Source: Ornithinimicrobium sp. (GTDB lineage: Bacteria; Actinomycetota; Actinomycetes; Actinomycetales; Dermatophilaceae). From it: 5,980 nt of DNA. The notes under the pieces are model-generated. The model saw nothing but the letters and a program-made list of their open reading frames with translations. It did not search any database and was not told where the DNA came from. How positions within the stretch are numbered: position 1 is the stretch's first letter; every line of letters starts with the position of its first letter. Location of the stretch: positions 1 through 5,980 of the forward strand of contig JASKZT010000400.1 of assembly GCA_030145965.1 (NCBI GenBank), given 5' to 3'. A program made the translations under genes and the position numbers. Positions 1-5,980 of the stretch are shown here, one piece after another.

Positions 1-262
<262 letters not shown>

Positions 263-277
263 GTGAGGCTGTGTGCG

Positions 278-574
278 TCAGCCGACGATGGCGAGGACGT
301 CGCGCGCGCTCAGGATGAGGTACTCCTGGCCGCCGTGCTTGACCTCGGTGCCGCCGTACTTGCTGTAGATGACCTTGTCGCCGACCTTGACGTCCATGGG
401 GACGCGCTCGTCGCCGTCCTCGTTCCAGCGGCCCGGACCCACGGCCAGGACCTCGCCCTCCTGGGGCTTCTCCTTGGCGGTGTCCGGGATGACGAGACCG
501 GAGGCGGTGGTCTGCTCGGCCTCGACGGCCTGGACGACGATGCGGTCCTCGAGCGGCTTGATGGAAACCGACAC
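278..574 (-). CDS. groES: Co-chaperonin GroES (Hsp10)
   Basis: A 98-residue protein of normal GroES length, the heptameric lid that closes the GroEL chamber in the cytoplasm. It begins [13 protein letters not shown], and residues 16-31 form the mobile loop with the hydrophobic GLVIP segment that contacts GroEL. The roof-loop region follows with [11 protein letters not shown] (44-54), and residues 61-98 hold the conserved [17 protein letters not shown] and [13 protein letters not shown]. The start is GTG at 572-574, backed by the purine-rich ribosome site AAGGGAAGG (580-588) 5 bases upstream and by the exact fit to the family N-terminus. It is first in a groES-groEL operon under a promoter flanked by two CIRCE operators, so repression by HrcA and induction by heat or protein damage are expected. 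Nothing is unusual in the protein itself. Confidence 0.98.
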   Translation of the reverse strand: MSVSIKPLEDRIVVQAVEAEQTTASGLVIPDTAKEKPQEGEVLAVGPGRWNEDGDERVPMDVKVGDKVIYSKYGGTEVKHGGQEYLILSARDVLAIVG

Positions 575-579
575 GGTTA

Positions 580-588
580 CCTTCCCTT
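580..588 (-). promoter_or_regulatory. Ribosome binding site of groES
   Basis: AAGGGAAGG on the minus strand, 5 bases before the GTG at 572-574. It decides the GTG as the groES start. It lies only 6 bases downstream of the leader hairpin at 595-617. Confidence 0.7.
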
Positions 589-594
589 TCGTGG

Positions 595-617
595 GCCGAC
601 CGGCGGAGCCGGTCGGC
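595..617 (-). promoter_or_regulatory. Leader hairpin just upstream of the groES ribosome site
   Basis: A perfect 10-base-pair stem, GCCGACCGGC (595-604) and GCCGGTCGGC (608-617), closed by a 3-base loop. It lies in the ~133-base untranslated leader expected for groES, 6 bases before the ribosome site. A stem this close to the ribosome site could protect the 5' end of the message or influence initiation. The sequence shows only the repeat; it lacks the partly mismatched, ribosome-site-pairing layout expected of a ROSE or FourU thermometer. With so short a loop the DNA could also act as a protein-binding dyad. Confidence 0.5.
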
Positions 618-683
618 GTGGTCGTGTTGCGGTCACCCGGTCGCTCGTCCGGCCGCCGTCGCGGGGGTCGGTCGGGCTCGCGT

Positions 684-710
684 CTGGCACTTGCGTGCCC
701 CGAGTGCTAA
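684..710 (-). promoter_or_regulatory. CIRCE operator, promoter-proximal copy (HrcA binding site)
   Basis: On the plus strand this reads CTGGCACTT, 9 bases, GAGTGCTAA. The CIRCE consensus is TTAGCACTC-N9-GAGTGCTAA: the half at 702-710 is perfect and the outer half differs at three positions. It covers the predicted transcription start (about 708), so bound HrcA would block initiation or escape. CIRCE in DNA represses groESL; in RNA the same repeat can form a stem at the 5' end. Confidence 0.9.
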
Positions 711-714
711 GACG

Positions 715-744
715 AATCTAGGCAGGTGATTAGCACTCGGTCAA
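715..744 (-). promoter_or_regulatory. Promoter of the groES-groEL operon
   Basis: Read on the minus strand, a -35 box TTGACC (739-744) is followed after 18 bases by a -10 box TAGATT (715-720), a good match for the housekeeping sigma factor of actinomycetes. The -35 box lies inside the 9-base spacer of the upstream CIRCE, and the transcription start (~708) falls inside the downstream CIRCE. The arrangement explains how HrcA can shut off this promoter and predicts a 5' leader of about 133 bases. Confidence 0.8.
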
Positions 745-756
745 GCCGAGTGCCAG
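730..756 (-). promoter_or_regulatory. CIRCE operator, promoter-distal copy (HrcA binding site)
   Basis: On the plus strand this reads TTAGCACTC, 9 bases, GAGTGCCAG. The half at 730-738 is a perfect consensus and the outer half differs at two positions. The 9-base spacer contains the groES -35 box. It begins only 6 bases past the stop codon of the upstream phospholipase D-type gene. The hrcA repressor gene is not in the window. Confidence 0.92.
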
Positions 757-762
757 GGCTGG

Positions 763-2034
763 TCAGAGCACGGCCTCCATCGGGCGCAGGCCGCGCTCGA
801 GCGCCCGGTAGTACCAGGGGCGGCTGCGCCACCTCCCGAGCGTGATCTCACGGCACCGTTCGAGGTCGCGGCGGAAGACCTTCTCCATGTGGGCCGCCTG
901 CTCCTGGCTGACCATCTCCAGGTTGATCTCGTAGTTGCCGCGCAGGGAGAGCCGGTCGATGTTGGCCGTCCCGATCGTCGCCCAGGCACCGTCCACGGTG
1001 GCGGTCTTGGCGTGGACCATGACGTCCTTGTAGAGGTGCAGGTGCACCCCACCCTCGAGCAGCGCCGTCCAGTAGTAGCGGGCCACGATGTCGGCCAGCA
1101 CGTGGTTGGAGCGCTCGGGCATGATGACGCGCACGTCCACGCCGCGGGCCGCGGCTGCGAGCAGCCCCTCCAAGATCTCCTGGTCGGGGATGAAGTAGCC
1201 CTGGGTGATCCAGATCCGGTGCATCGCCCGGTCGATGGCCTCGAGGTAGAGCGCCCGCACGGGGTAGACCAGCCGGCTGGGCTCGTTGCGGGCCGCGTGC
1301 ATGGCCGAGTCCCAGCGCGGCGAGCCGGTGTCCGGAAGCGCGGGCTGGGAGGGGCGGCGGTGGCGGTTCCAGAAGTCGGTGAAGGCGTTCTCCAGCTCCC
1401 ACACCCCCGGCCCCTCCACGCGGACGTGCGTGTCGCGCCAGTGCGTGGCGTAGAGCGAGCCGATGTTGTAGCCGCCGACGAAACCGACCGAGCCGTCGAC
1501 GACGAGGATCTTGCGGTGGTCCCGCCCCGTGCGGCGCAGGTTCATGAGCGGCAGGCCCGGGCGGACCACCGGGAACCGGAGCACGTGGACCTGGTCGGGG
1601 AAGCGCTGGAACTCGCGCGGCACGACGAGGTTGGCGAAGCCGTCGAAGACGACGCAGACCAGCACCCCGCGCCGGGCCGCCCGCACCACCGCGTCCTTGA
1701 ACTCCTGGCCGACGTCGTCGCCCTTCCAGATGTAGGACGCCAGGTAGACGCACTCCTGCGCCCCGTCGACGGCGGCCAGCATGTCGTCGTAGAGCACGCG
1801 GCCGTAGGTGTAGGTGGTGACCGTGTCCTCGCGCACCTGCGCCCGGAACGGGTCGTCGGCCGGGGCCGAGGGGTCGTCGCCCTTGTCGCGCTGCTTGCGG
1901 ATCGCGTCGGCGGCGACGACGCCGACGGCCAGCGAGAGCTGGCCGGCGAGCGCCCAGCCCGCCGCGCGCAGGGTCACGCGGCGCGCGCGCCGCAGCCGGC
2001 GACGGGCCTGGGAGGCGAGCAGGTGGGTCGGCAC
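763..2034 (-). CDS. Membrane-anchored phospholipase D superfamily protein (cardiolipin synthase-like)
   Basis: A protein of 423 residues with two HKD catalytic motifs. Counted from a GTG start at 2032-2034, they are HRKILVVD (His173, Lys175, Asp180) and HAKTATVD (His341, Lys343, Asp348), each followed by the family's small-residue turn (GFVGGYNIG; ATIGTANID). Two such motifs form one active site that transfers phosphatidyl groups through a phospho-histidine; bacterial cardiolipin synthases work this way. An Arg-rich N-terminus precedes a single hydrophobic segment (about residues 26-43), so the catalytic part is tethered to the membrane. E. coli ClsA has two such helices. Many actinomycetes make cardiolipin with a CDP-alcohol enzyme instead, so the reaction here could be another transphosphatidylation or hydrolysis. 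The frame also offers TTG at 2041-2043 (426 residues), but it lacks a ribosome site, and a -10-like box precedes the GTG. Ends 6 bases before the groESL operator. Confidence 0.9.
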   Translation of the reverse strand: MPTHLLASQARRRLRRARRVTLRAAGWALAGQLSLAVGVVAADAIRKQRDKGDDPSAPADDPFRAQVREDTVTTYTYGRVLYDDMLAAVDGAQECVYLASYIWKGDDVGQEFKDAVVRAARRGVLVCVVFDGFANLVVPREFQRFPDQVHVLRFPVVRPGLPLMNLRRTGRDHRKILVVDGSVGFVGGYNIGSLYATHWRDTHVRVEGPGVWELENAFTDFWNRHRRPSQPALPDTGSPRWDSAMHAARNEPSRLVYPVRALYLEAIDRAMHRIWITQGYFIPDQEILEGLLAAAARGVDVRVIMPERSNHVLADIVARYYWTALLEGGVHLHLYKDVMVHAKTATVDGAWATIGTANIDRLSLRGNYEINLEMVSQEQAAHMEKVFRRDLERCREITLGRWRSRPWYYRALERGLRPMEAVL

Positions 2035-2041
2035 GCGGCCC

Positions 2042-2047
2042 AATCTA
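2042..2047 (-). promoter_or_regulatory. Possible -10 box for a leaderless PLD-gene transcript
   Basis: On the minus strand, TAGATT, the same hexamer as the groES -10 box, ends 7 bases before the in-frame GTG at 2032-2034. That spacing would put the transcription start at or next to the first base of the GTG, giving a leaderless mRNA, which is common in actinomycetes. No convincing -35 box is visible 16-19 bases upstream, and the hexamer overlaps the alternative TTG start (2041-2043), which could not be used from this promoter. Confidence 0.35.
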
Positions 2048-2096
2048 CTCAGCGGTCACCAGGCGGTGCGCACGACCGCGGGGACCGTGCCGCAGA

Positions 2097-3389
2097 ATGG
2101 CCGGCGTGGACGGTGAGGGCGCGAGCGAGGCACGGGCCGCCCTGCTCAGAAGGCTTGCCGCCGGCGAGGGCGGGGCTCTGCTCGAGGGGCTCCCGCCCTA
2201 CGACGACGCGGGCGTCCTCGGGCTGACGCGGCTCCTGCGCGAGCAGGGTGCCGACCCCGAGCTGGTCGCGGCCGCCCTCACCCAGTCGCGGCTGCGCGCC
2301 CGGGCGACGCCCAGGCTCGGCCCCTCGGCCGCCGGGCTGCTGCTCACGGCCGACGGGTTGGAGCAGGCGACGCGACCCGCCGTCGCCCGCCGCCACGCCG
2401 AGCGCTTCTCCGCCGCCGGCGTCGACCACGTGTGGGACCTCGGGTCCGGGATCGGCCTCGATGCCCGCGCGCTGGCCGAGGCGGGCCTGGCGGTGACCGC
2501 GGTCGAGCGCGACGCCGAGACCGCCGTCGCCGCCGCCGCGAACCTCGCCGCCTACCCGCGGGCCCGGGTCCTGACCGCCGACGCGACGGCGGTGGCGCCC
2601 GGGCCCCTCGAGGGCGCCTGGCTGGACCCGGCGCGGCGGACCCCCGGCGTGGCGGACGCGCGGGGGCGCACGCGCCGGCTCTTCCGCCTCTCCGACCTCT
2701 CCCCCTCCTGGGACCACGTCCGCACGGTGGCGGCACGGGCCAGGGCCACCGGGGCCAAGCTCTCACCGGGCTTCTCCGTCGCGGACCTCCCGTCCGGGGC
2801 CGAGGCCGAATGGGTGTCGCTGGACGGGGACGTCGTCGAGTGCGTCGTGTGGTGGGGTGCGGCGGTCCGCGTCCTCGGCCCCAGCGCGGTCGTGGGCCTC
2901 TCGTCCGCGACCGGAGCGACGTGGACCCGGGTGACCCCCGCCGCGGACCCGCCGCCCGTCCTGCTCCCCGGGGAGCAGCTCGGCCCGTGGCTGGCCGAGC
3001 CGGACCGGGCGGTGCTGGCGGCCGGCCTGTCCGGGACGCTCGCCGACGTCGTCGGCGGCCGGGAGGTGGCCCGGGGGGCGGGCTACGTCACGGCGGAGGC
3101 GGTGCGCGACGTGCCGTGGGCCCGCTGGTACGCCGTCGAGGAGCGGCTGCCGCTGCACGCCCGCCCGGTGCGGGCCTGGCTGCGCGAGCGCGGCGTGGGG
3201 AGGGTGACGGTCAAGAAGCGCGGTGTCCCCGCCGACCCCGAGCGCTTCCGCGCCGAGCTGCGCCTGCGCGCAAGCCCCGGCACGACCGAGGCGACGCTCG
3301 TGCTCACGACCGTCGGGGGCACGCCGTCCGTGCTCGTGGTGCGTCCGGTCGACGGGCCGCCGGGCCCGGCGGCCCCTCTCAGGCGCTGA
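2097..3389 (+). CDS. Class I SAM-dependent methyltransferase with C-terminal THUMP-like domain
   Basis: A 430-residue protein of a family found in actinomycetes and Bacteroidetes whose substrate is, to my knowledge, not established. After an N-terminal helical part (about 1-105) comes a Rossmann methyltransferase fold: motif [10 protein letters not shown] (112-120), acidic residue Glu137 after strand 2, ADAT (161-164), and the family signature LDPARR (176-181). KLSPGF (221-226) and [17 protein letters not shown] (238-254) follow. The C-terminal part, with [19 protein letters not shown] (367-385), resembles the THUMP-like domain; THUMP domains bind tRNA. An RNA, possibly tRNA, is the inferred substrate, helped by its place beside the t6A genes. 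The ATG at 2097 has no clear ribosome site; GTG at 2106 is an alternative. It diverges from the PLD gene and its end overlaps the end of tsaD by 11 bases. Confidence 0.88.
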   Translation: MAGVDGEGASEARAALLRRLAAGEGGALLEGLPPYDDAGVLGLTRLLREQGADPELVAAALTQSRLRARATPRLGPSAAGLLLTADGLEQATRPAVARRHAERFSAAGVDHVWDLGSGIGLDARALAEAGLAVTAVERDAETAVAAAANLAAYPRARVLTADATAVAPGPLEGAWLDPARRTPGVADARGRTRRLFRLSDLSPSWDHVRTVAARARATGAKLSPGFSVADLPSGAEAEWVSLDGDVVECVVWWGAAVRVLGPSAVVGLSSATGATWTRVTPAADPPPVLLPGEQLGPWLAEPDRAVLAAGLSGTLADVVGGREVARGAGYVTAEAVRDVPWARWYAVEERLPLHARPVRAWLRERGVGRVTVKKRGVPADPERFRAELRLRASPGTTEATLVLTTVGGTPSVLVVRPVDGPPGPAAPLRR

Positions 3390-4431
3390 CCTGCCAGACC
3401 GGTTGGGAGGAGTCGGCCGGCAGGTCGAGGCGGGAGGCGTCCCGTCCCTTGGTGACCATCTGCGCGCCCAGGGCGGCGACCATCGCGCCGTTGTCGGTGC
3501 ACAGACCGGGACGCGGCACCCGCAGCCGGATGCCGGCCGCGTCGCACCGCTCCTGGGCCATCGCCCGCAGCCGCGTGTTGGCCGCGACGCCTCCCCCGAC
3601 GAGCAGGTCGTCCACGCCGTGCTCCTGGCAGGCGAGGACGGCCTTGCGCGTCAGCACGTCGACGACGGCCTCCTGGAAGCTCGCGGCGACGTCGGCGACA
3701 GGCACCGGCTCGCCGCTGTCCTGGCGCGCCTGCACCCAGCGGGCGACGGCGGTCTTGAGGCCGGAGAAGGAGTAGTCGAAGCGGTGGCGCTGCATGTCGC
3801 GGCCCGAGGTCAGCCCGCGCGGGAAGTCGATCGCCACCTGGTCGCCCTCGCGCGCCGCGCGGTCGATGTGCGGCCCCCCGGGGAAGGGCAGCCCGAGGAG
3901 GCGGGCGACCTTGTCGAAGGCCTCCCCCGCGGCGTCGTCGATCGTCGCGCCGAGGGAGCGGATGTCGTGGGTGACGTCGGGCACGAGCAGGAGGTTGGAG
4001 TGACCGCCGCTGACCAGCAGCCCCATCGTCGGCTCCGGCAGCGGCCCGTGCTCGACGACGTCGACCGCGACGTGGGCGGCCAGGTGGTTGACGCCGTAGA
4101 GCGGGCGGTCCAGACCGATGGCCAGGGCCTTGGCGGCGGCCACGCCGACGAGCAGCGCCCCGGCGAGACCCGGGCCGGCGGTCACGGCGACCGCGTCGAC
4201 GTCCTGCAGCCGGACACCGGCGTCGGCGCAGGCGCGCTCGATCGTCGGCACCATCGCCTCCAGGTGGGCCCTGCTCGCCACCTCGGGCACGACACCGCCG
4301 AAGCGGGCGTGCTCGTCGACGCTGCTGGCGACGGTGTCGACGAGGAGCGTCTGCCCGCGGACGATGCCGACACCCGTCTCGTCGCAGCTCGTCTCGATGC
4401 CCAGCACGAGAGGACCGTCGGTGGTGGTCAT
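3379..4431 (-). CDS. tsaD: tRNA N6-threonylcarbamoyladenosine (t6A37) synthase subunit TsaD
   Basis: TsaD (also Kae1/YgjD/Gcp) transfers the threonylcarbamoyl group from threonylcarbamoyl-AMP to A37 of ANN-decoding tRNAs, working with TsaB and TsaE in the cytoplasm. The 350 residues cover the family fully: ETSCDETG (13-20), the metal-binding HLAAH (His116, His120), SGGHS (141-145), [22 protein letters not shown] (165-186), the nucleotide-binding [11 protein letters not shown] (279-289), and CTDNGAM with metal ligand Asp313. The ATG at 4429-4431 was chosen because the conserved protein begins a few residues later, AAGGAG (4443-4448) lies 11 bases upstream, and its ATGA overlaps the rimI stop. 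The frame stays open upstream to 5322, but that part only reads across rimI and tsaB. It is the last gene of the tsaB-rimI-tsaD operon and converges on the methyltransferase gene. Confidence 0.97.
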   Translation of the reverse strand: MTTTDGPLVLGIETSCDETGVGIVRGQTLLVDTVASSVDEHARFGGVVPEVASRAHLEAMVPTIERACADAGVRLQDVDAVAVTAGPGLAGALLVGVAAAKALAIGLDRPLYGVNHLAAHVAVDVVEHGPLPEPTMGLLVSGGHSNLLLVPDVTHDIRSLGATIDDAAGEAFDKVARLLGLPFPGGPHIDRAAREGDQVAIDFPRGLTSGRDMQRHRFDYSFSGLKTAVARWVQARQDSGEPVPVADVAASFQEAVVDVLTRKAVLACQEHGVDDLLVGGGVAANTRLRAMAQERCDAAGIRLRVPRPGLCTDNGAMVAALGAQMVTKGRDASRLDLPADSSQPVWQVSA

Positions 4432-4925
4432 CCGGGGACCAGCTCCTTGCGCATCACGACCGCGTCCACGGGGGGCGCGCCCTGGGTCGAGCGGTAGTAG
4501 CCGCGGCGGGTGTGCACGACGGCGTAGCCGCGGGTGGAGTAGAGCGAGCGCGCCGGGGCGTTGTCGGCTCGCACCTCGAGGACGACCGCCGGCGCGCCGG
4601 CGCGGGCCGCCTCCTCGTGCAGGGTGCCCAGCAGACGGTCGCCCAGGCCGGAGCCGCGCTCGCGCGGGTCGACGGCCACGGTCATGACCTCGGCGACGTC
4701 GCCGGCGGTGCTCAGCCCGGCGTAGCCGACGACGCGCTCCGAGCCGGGCCCGTCGAGCGGCTCCCCGGCCCCGAGCGGCGCCGTCGCCACCCAGTAGGCG
4801 CGGTGCGGCCGCTCGGCCAGCTCGGCCCAGAAGGTCGCCTCCGACCACGGGTCCTGAGGGAAGCAGACGCTCTCCAGCCGCGCCACCGGGGCGAGGTCGC
4901 GCCAGGTCGCCGGACGGAGCCTCAC
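4428..4925 (-). CDS. rimI: RimI-type GNAT N-acetyltransferase
   Basis: A 165-residue GNAT acetyltransferase. RimI acetylates the N-terminal amine of ribosomal protein bS18 in E. coli; actinomycete relatives are thought to have broader protein N-terminal targets. Visible motifs are the start [15 protein letters not shown] (4-18), [11 protein letters not shown] (22-32), strand 4 VMTVAVDP (80-87), the acetyl-CoA pyrophosphate loop R88-x-x-G-x-G (88-95), and [14 protein letters not shown]. In that last stretch Glu117 and Tyr129 match E. coli RimI Glu103 and Tyr115, the catalytic pair. GYYR (142-145) is the family's substrate-side loop. The GTG start at 4923-4925 overlaps the tsaB stop by 4 bases (GTGA), and the stop overlaps the tsaD start by 4 (ATGA), so translation is probably coupled along the operon. 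An insert near residues 50-63 is slightly longer than in E. coli. Confidence 0.95.
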   Translation of the reverse strand: MRLRPATWRDLAPVARLESVCFPQDPWSEATFWAELAERPHRAYWVATAPLGAGEPLDGPGSERVVGYAGLSTAGDVAEVMTVAVDPRERGSGLGDRLLGTLHEEAARAGAPAVVLEVRADNAPARSLYSTRGYAVVHTRRGYYRSTQGAPPVDAVVMRKELVPG

Positions 4926-5638
4926 GGCGTGCCCGACCGCTCCCCCGGCGCCATCGCGGTGCCGGAGGCGGCCACGGCGTCCGGGCGGCGCAGGTAGAGG
5001 GGCTCGGGGTCCAGCAGCCCCGTCGCCGCGTCGGGATGGCTGCCGGCGCGCAGCGCGACGGCGAGGTCGGCCAGGATGCCGGGGTCGACGTCGCGCGGAC
5101 CGCCGGCCAGGCGGTGCGGCAGCTGCTCGGCGTAGAGCTCGGCGCCGCGGCCGACGACGGGCAGCGCACGCACGTCCTCGGGCAGGTCCACCGCGCGGGC
5201 CACGCCCGGTCCCTGCGCGCGGCGCGCGGACCCGTCGGCGACGTCGTACACGGCCCAGTAGACCTCCTTGCGCCGGGCGTCCGTGGCGACGAGGAGGGGA
5301 CCGGCATGTCCGAGCCCGGCATCGGTCGCGACCGCGTGGGCGAGCGCGTCCAGCGAGCAGATCCCCCGGGGCGTCGGCAGCCCGAGGCTGTGCGCGAGCA
5401 CGAGACCGGTCACCACGCCGACGCGCAGCCCGGTGAAGGGCCCCGGCCCGACGCCGCACACGACGGAGGTCAGGTCCTCACGGCCGGCTCCGGCCCGCTC
5501 CAGCGCCTCGGCGACGGCGGGGGCCAGCAGCTCCCCGTGCCGCCGGGCGTCCTCGTGGACCACCCGCCCGCGCACCGCGGTGCCGTCGTGGACGGCCGCG
5601 CCGATGGCGGTGGTGGAGGTGTCGATCGCGAGCAGCAC
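4922..5638 (-). CDS. tsaB: t6A-modification protein TsaB
   Basis: TsaB (YeaZ) is an inactive relative of TsaD that dimerises with it and is required, with TsaE, for t6A formation on tRNA. The 238 residues start [15 protein letters not shown] (2-16), the ASKHA-fold first strand with DTST. Further family marks are [11 protein letters not shown] (32-42), the signature [13 protein letters not shown] (62-74), [13 protein letters not shown] (119-131) and the C-terminal PLYLRRPDA (213-221). As expected for TsaB it lacks the HxxxH metal site of TsaD. The length is typical. GTG at 5636-5638 is the only start that keeps the first strand; GAGG upstream is a weak, close ribosome site, so coupling to the gene 9 bases upstream is possible. 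The usual partner tsaE is often just upstream in actinomycetes but is not in this window. Confidence 0.95.
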   Translation of the reverse strand: MLLAIDTSTTAIGAAVHDGTAVRGRVVHEDARRHGELLAPAVAEALERAGAGREDLTSVVCGVGPGPFTGLRVGVVTGLVLAHSLGLPTPRGICSLDALAHAVATDAGLGHAGPLLVATDARRKEVYWAVYDVADGSARRAQGPGVARAVDLPEDVRALPVVGRGAELYAEQLPHRLAGGPRDVDPGILADLAVALRAGSHPDAATGLLDPEPLYLRRPDAVAASGTAMAPGERSGTP

Positions 5639-5647
5639 AGCCTCAGG

Positions 5648-5980
5648 CTACGACGCCCTGGCCGACCCGGCCGACCGGCCACCGGGCTGCATCCGTCGCA
5701 GGCGGGCCAGGTCGCCCGGTCCCAGGGTGCCCGCCCGGACCAGGTGGCGCACCAGGGCGTCGACCACGTCCGGGTCGTACTCGTAGGGGGTGCAGCGCAG
5801 GATCCGCTCCACGGCCGACCGGGGCCCCTCGGCACCGCCCAGACGGGCACCGGTCCCCGTGAGGTCGTCGTAGGCGGAGATCACGCGTACCACGCGTGAG
5901 GCGAGCGCCACGTCGCCGCGCTCGACCGCCCAGTGCTGCGGGACGGCGACGTCGGCCACGATGGGGGCCAGCCGCGACAG
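5648..5980 (-). CDS. C-terminal part of an HD-GYP-like (degenerate) phosphohydrolase-type protein
   Basis: The frame is open to the right edge, so this is the last 110 residues of a longer protein; an internal GTG at 5957-5959 is probably not its start. The stretch VALASRVVRVISAYDDLTG followed about 30 residues later by YEYDPDVVDALVRHLV resembles the end of HD-GYP domains, where consensus segments like ARI-VADAYDALT and FDP-VV-A occur at this spacing. The HD and GYP metal and signature motifs lie upstream in such proteins; where a GYP element would be expected here (about PQHWAVERGDVAL) it is absent, so cyclic-di-GMP phosphodiesterase activity cannot be assumed. The stop at 5648-5650 is 9 bases before tsaB, so the two are probably co-transcribed. 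The tail after YEYDP (LGPGDLARLRRMQPGGRSAG) is unconserved and basic. The family call is moderate; the rest of the gene would settle it. Confidence 0.6.
   Translation of the reverse strand: MSRLAPIVADVAVPQHWAVERGDVALASRVVRVISAYDDLTGTGARLGGAEGPRSAVERILRCTPYEYDPDVVDALVRHLVRAGTLGPGDLARLRRMQPGGRSAGSARAS

Noticed and set aside
1975..1992. Short GC alternating tract near the start of the PLD gene
   Set aside because: It simply encodes the Arg-rich segment before the membrane helix in a GC-rich codon context; it is not a repeat element.
2093..2106. Leaderless start for the methyltransferase at GTG 2106, with CAGAAT as -10 box
   Set aside because: The spacing (7 bases) is suggestive, but the hexamer lacks the important first T and there is no -35 box. 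Kept only as an alternative start.
889..2226. Open frame of 445 codons on the plus strand opposite the PLD gene
   Set aside because: The minus strand carries an intact two-HKD protein over the same bases. The plus-strand translation is rich in V, D, G, A, H and R with no recognisable domain, as expected for an antisense frame in very GC-rich DNA.
2049..2717. 222-codon minus-strand frame opposite the methyltransferase start
   Set aside because: The translation is Gly/Arg/Pro-rich and motif-free. Accepting it would place a gene over an intact SAM-binding domain and the divergent promoter region.
2432..3775. 447-codon plus-strand frame overlapping the methyltransferase and tsaD
   Set aside because: It is Arg/Gly/Ala-rich out-of-frame translation through a recognisable methyltransferase; no conserved motif is present.
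3223..4497. 424-codon plus-strand frame opposite tsaD
   Set aside because: tsaD on the other strand has every family motif; the plus-strand product is typical GC-driven antisense composition.
3379..5322. A 647-residue fusion protein ending in TsaD
   Set aside because: The part before the TsaD methionine at 4431 is low-complexity Arg/Ala/Pro sequence read out of frame across rimI and tsaB, both of which are clearly real in their own frames. TsaD's own start has a ribosome site and an operon-type overlap.
5648..5959. A complete small protein of 103 residues beginning at GTG 5957-5959
   Set aside because: The frame stays open to the window edge and the residues before the GTG continue a helix-like sequence (LSRLAPI), so this is more likely the tail of a longer protein.

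Overview
The window comes from a very GC-rich bacterial chromosome, most likely an actinomycete and perhaps a member of Micrococcales; the lower rank is a guess. The evidence is the extreme G/C bias at third codon positions, GTG starts, a CIRCE-controlled groES-groEL pair, a GroEL1-like N-terminus and the order tsaB-rimI-tsaD next to groES. It is housekeeping territory: there is no sign of mobile DNA, CRISPR, RNA genes or phage, and no gene-free stretch over 300 bases.

Layout. (1) Bases 1-756, minus strand: the start of groEL (cut by the window edge), complete groES, and a compact heat-shock control region. That region has one promoter and two CIRCE operators arranged as a larger dyad centred on the -10 box. 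Two strong hairpins sit in the transcript, one just ahead of the groES ribosome site and one between groES and groEL. (2) Bases 763-2034/2043, minus strand: a membrane-anchored phospholipase D superfamily protein annotated as cardiolipin synthase-like. It ends 6 bases before the groESL operator and may be read from a leaderless mRNA. (3) Bases 2097-3389, plus strand: a class I methyltransferase with a C-terminal THUMP-like domain, substrate unknown. It diverges from the phospholipase gene and converges with tsaD, overlapping it by 11 bases. (4) Bases 3379-5638, minus strand: tsaB-rimI-tsaD, joined by 4-base stop/start overlaps. TsaB and TsaD are two of the proteins that make the universal tRNA modification t6A; RimI is the N-acetyltransferase that usually travels with them. 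(5) Bases 5648-5980, minus strand: the C-terminal end of a protein resembling a degenerate HD-GYP domain, running off the right edge 9 bases ahead of tsaB.

The genes work on protein folding (GroES/GroEL), tRNA modification and translation (TsaB, TsaD, perhaps the methyltransferase), protein N-acetylation (RimI) and lipid or membrane chemistry (PLD protein). I found no clearly new multi-gene system. The observations most worth a second look are the symmetric double-CIRCE operator, the two groESL transcript hairpins, the THUMP-like methyltransferase beside the t6A genes, and the possible leaderless start of the PLD gene.
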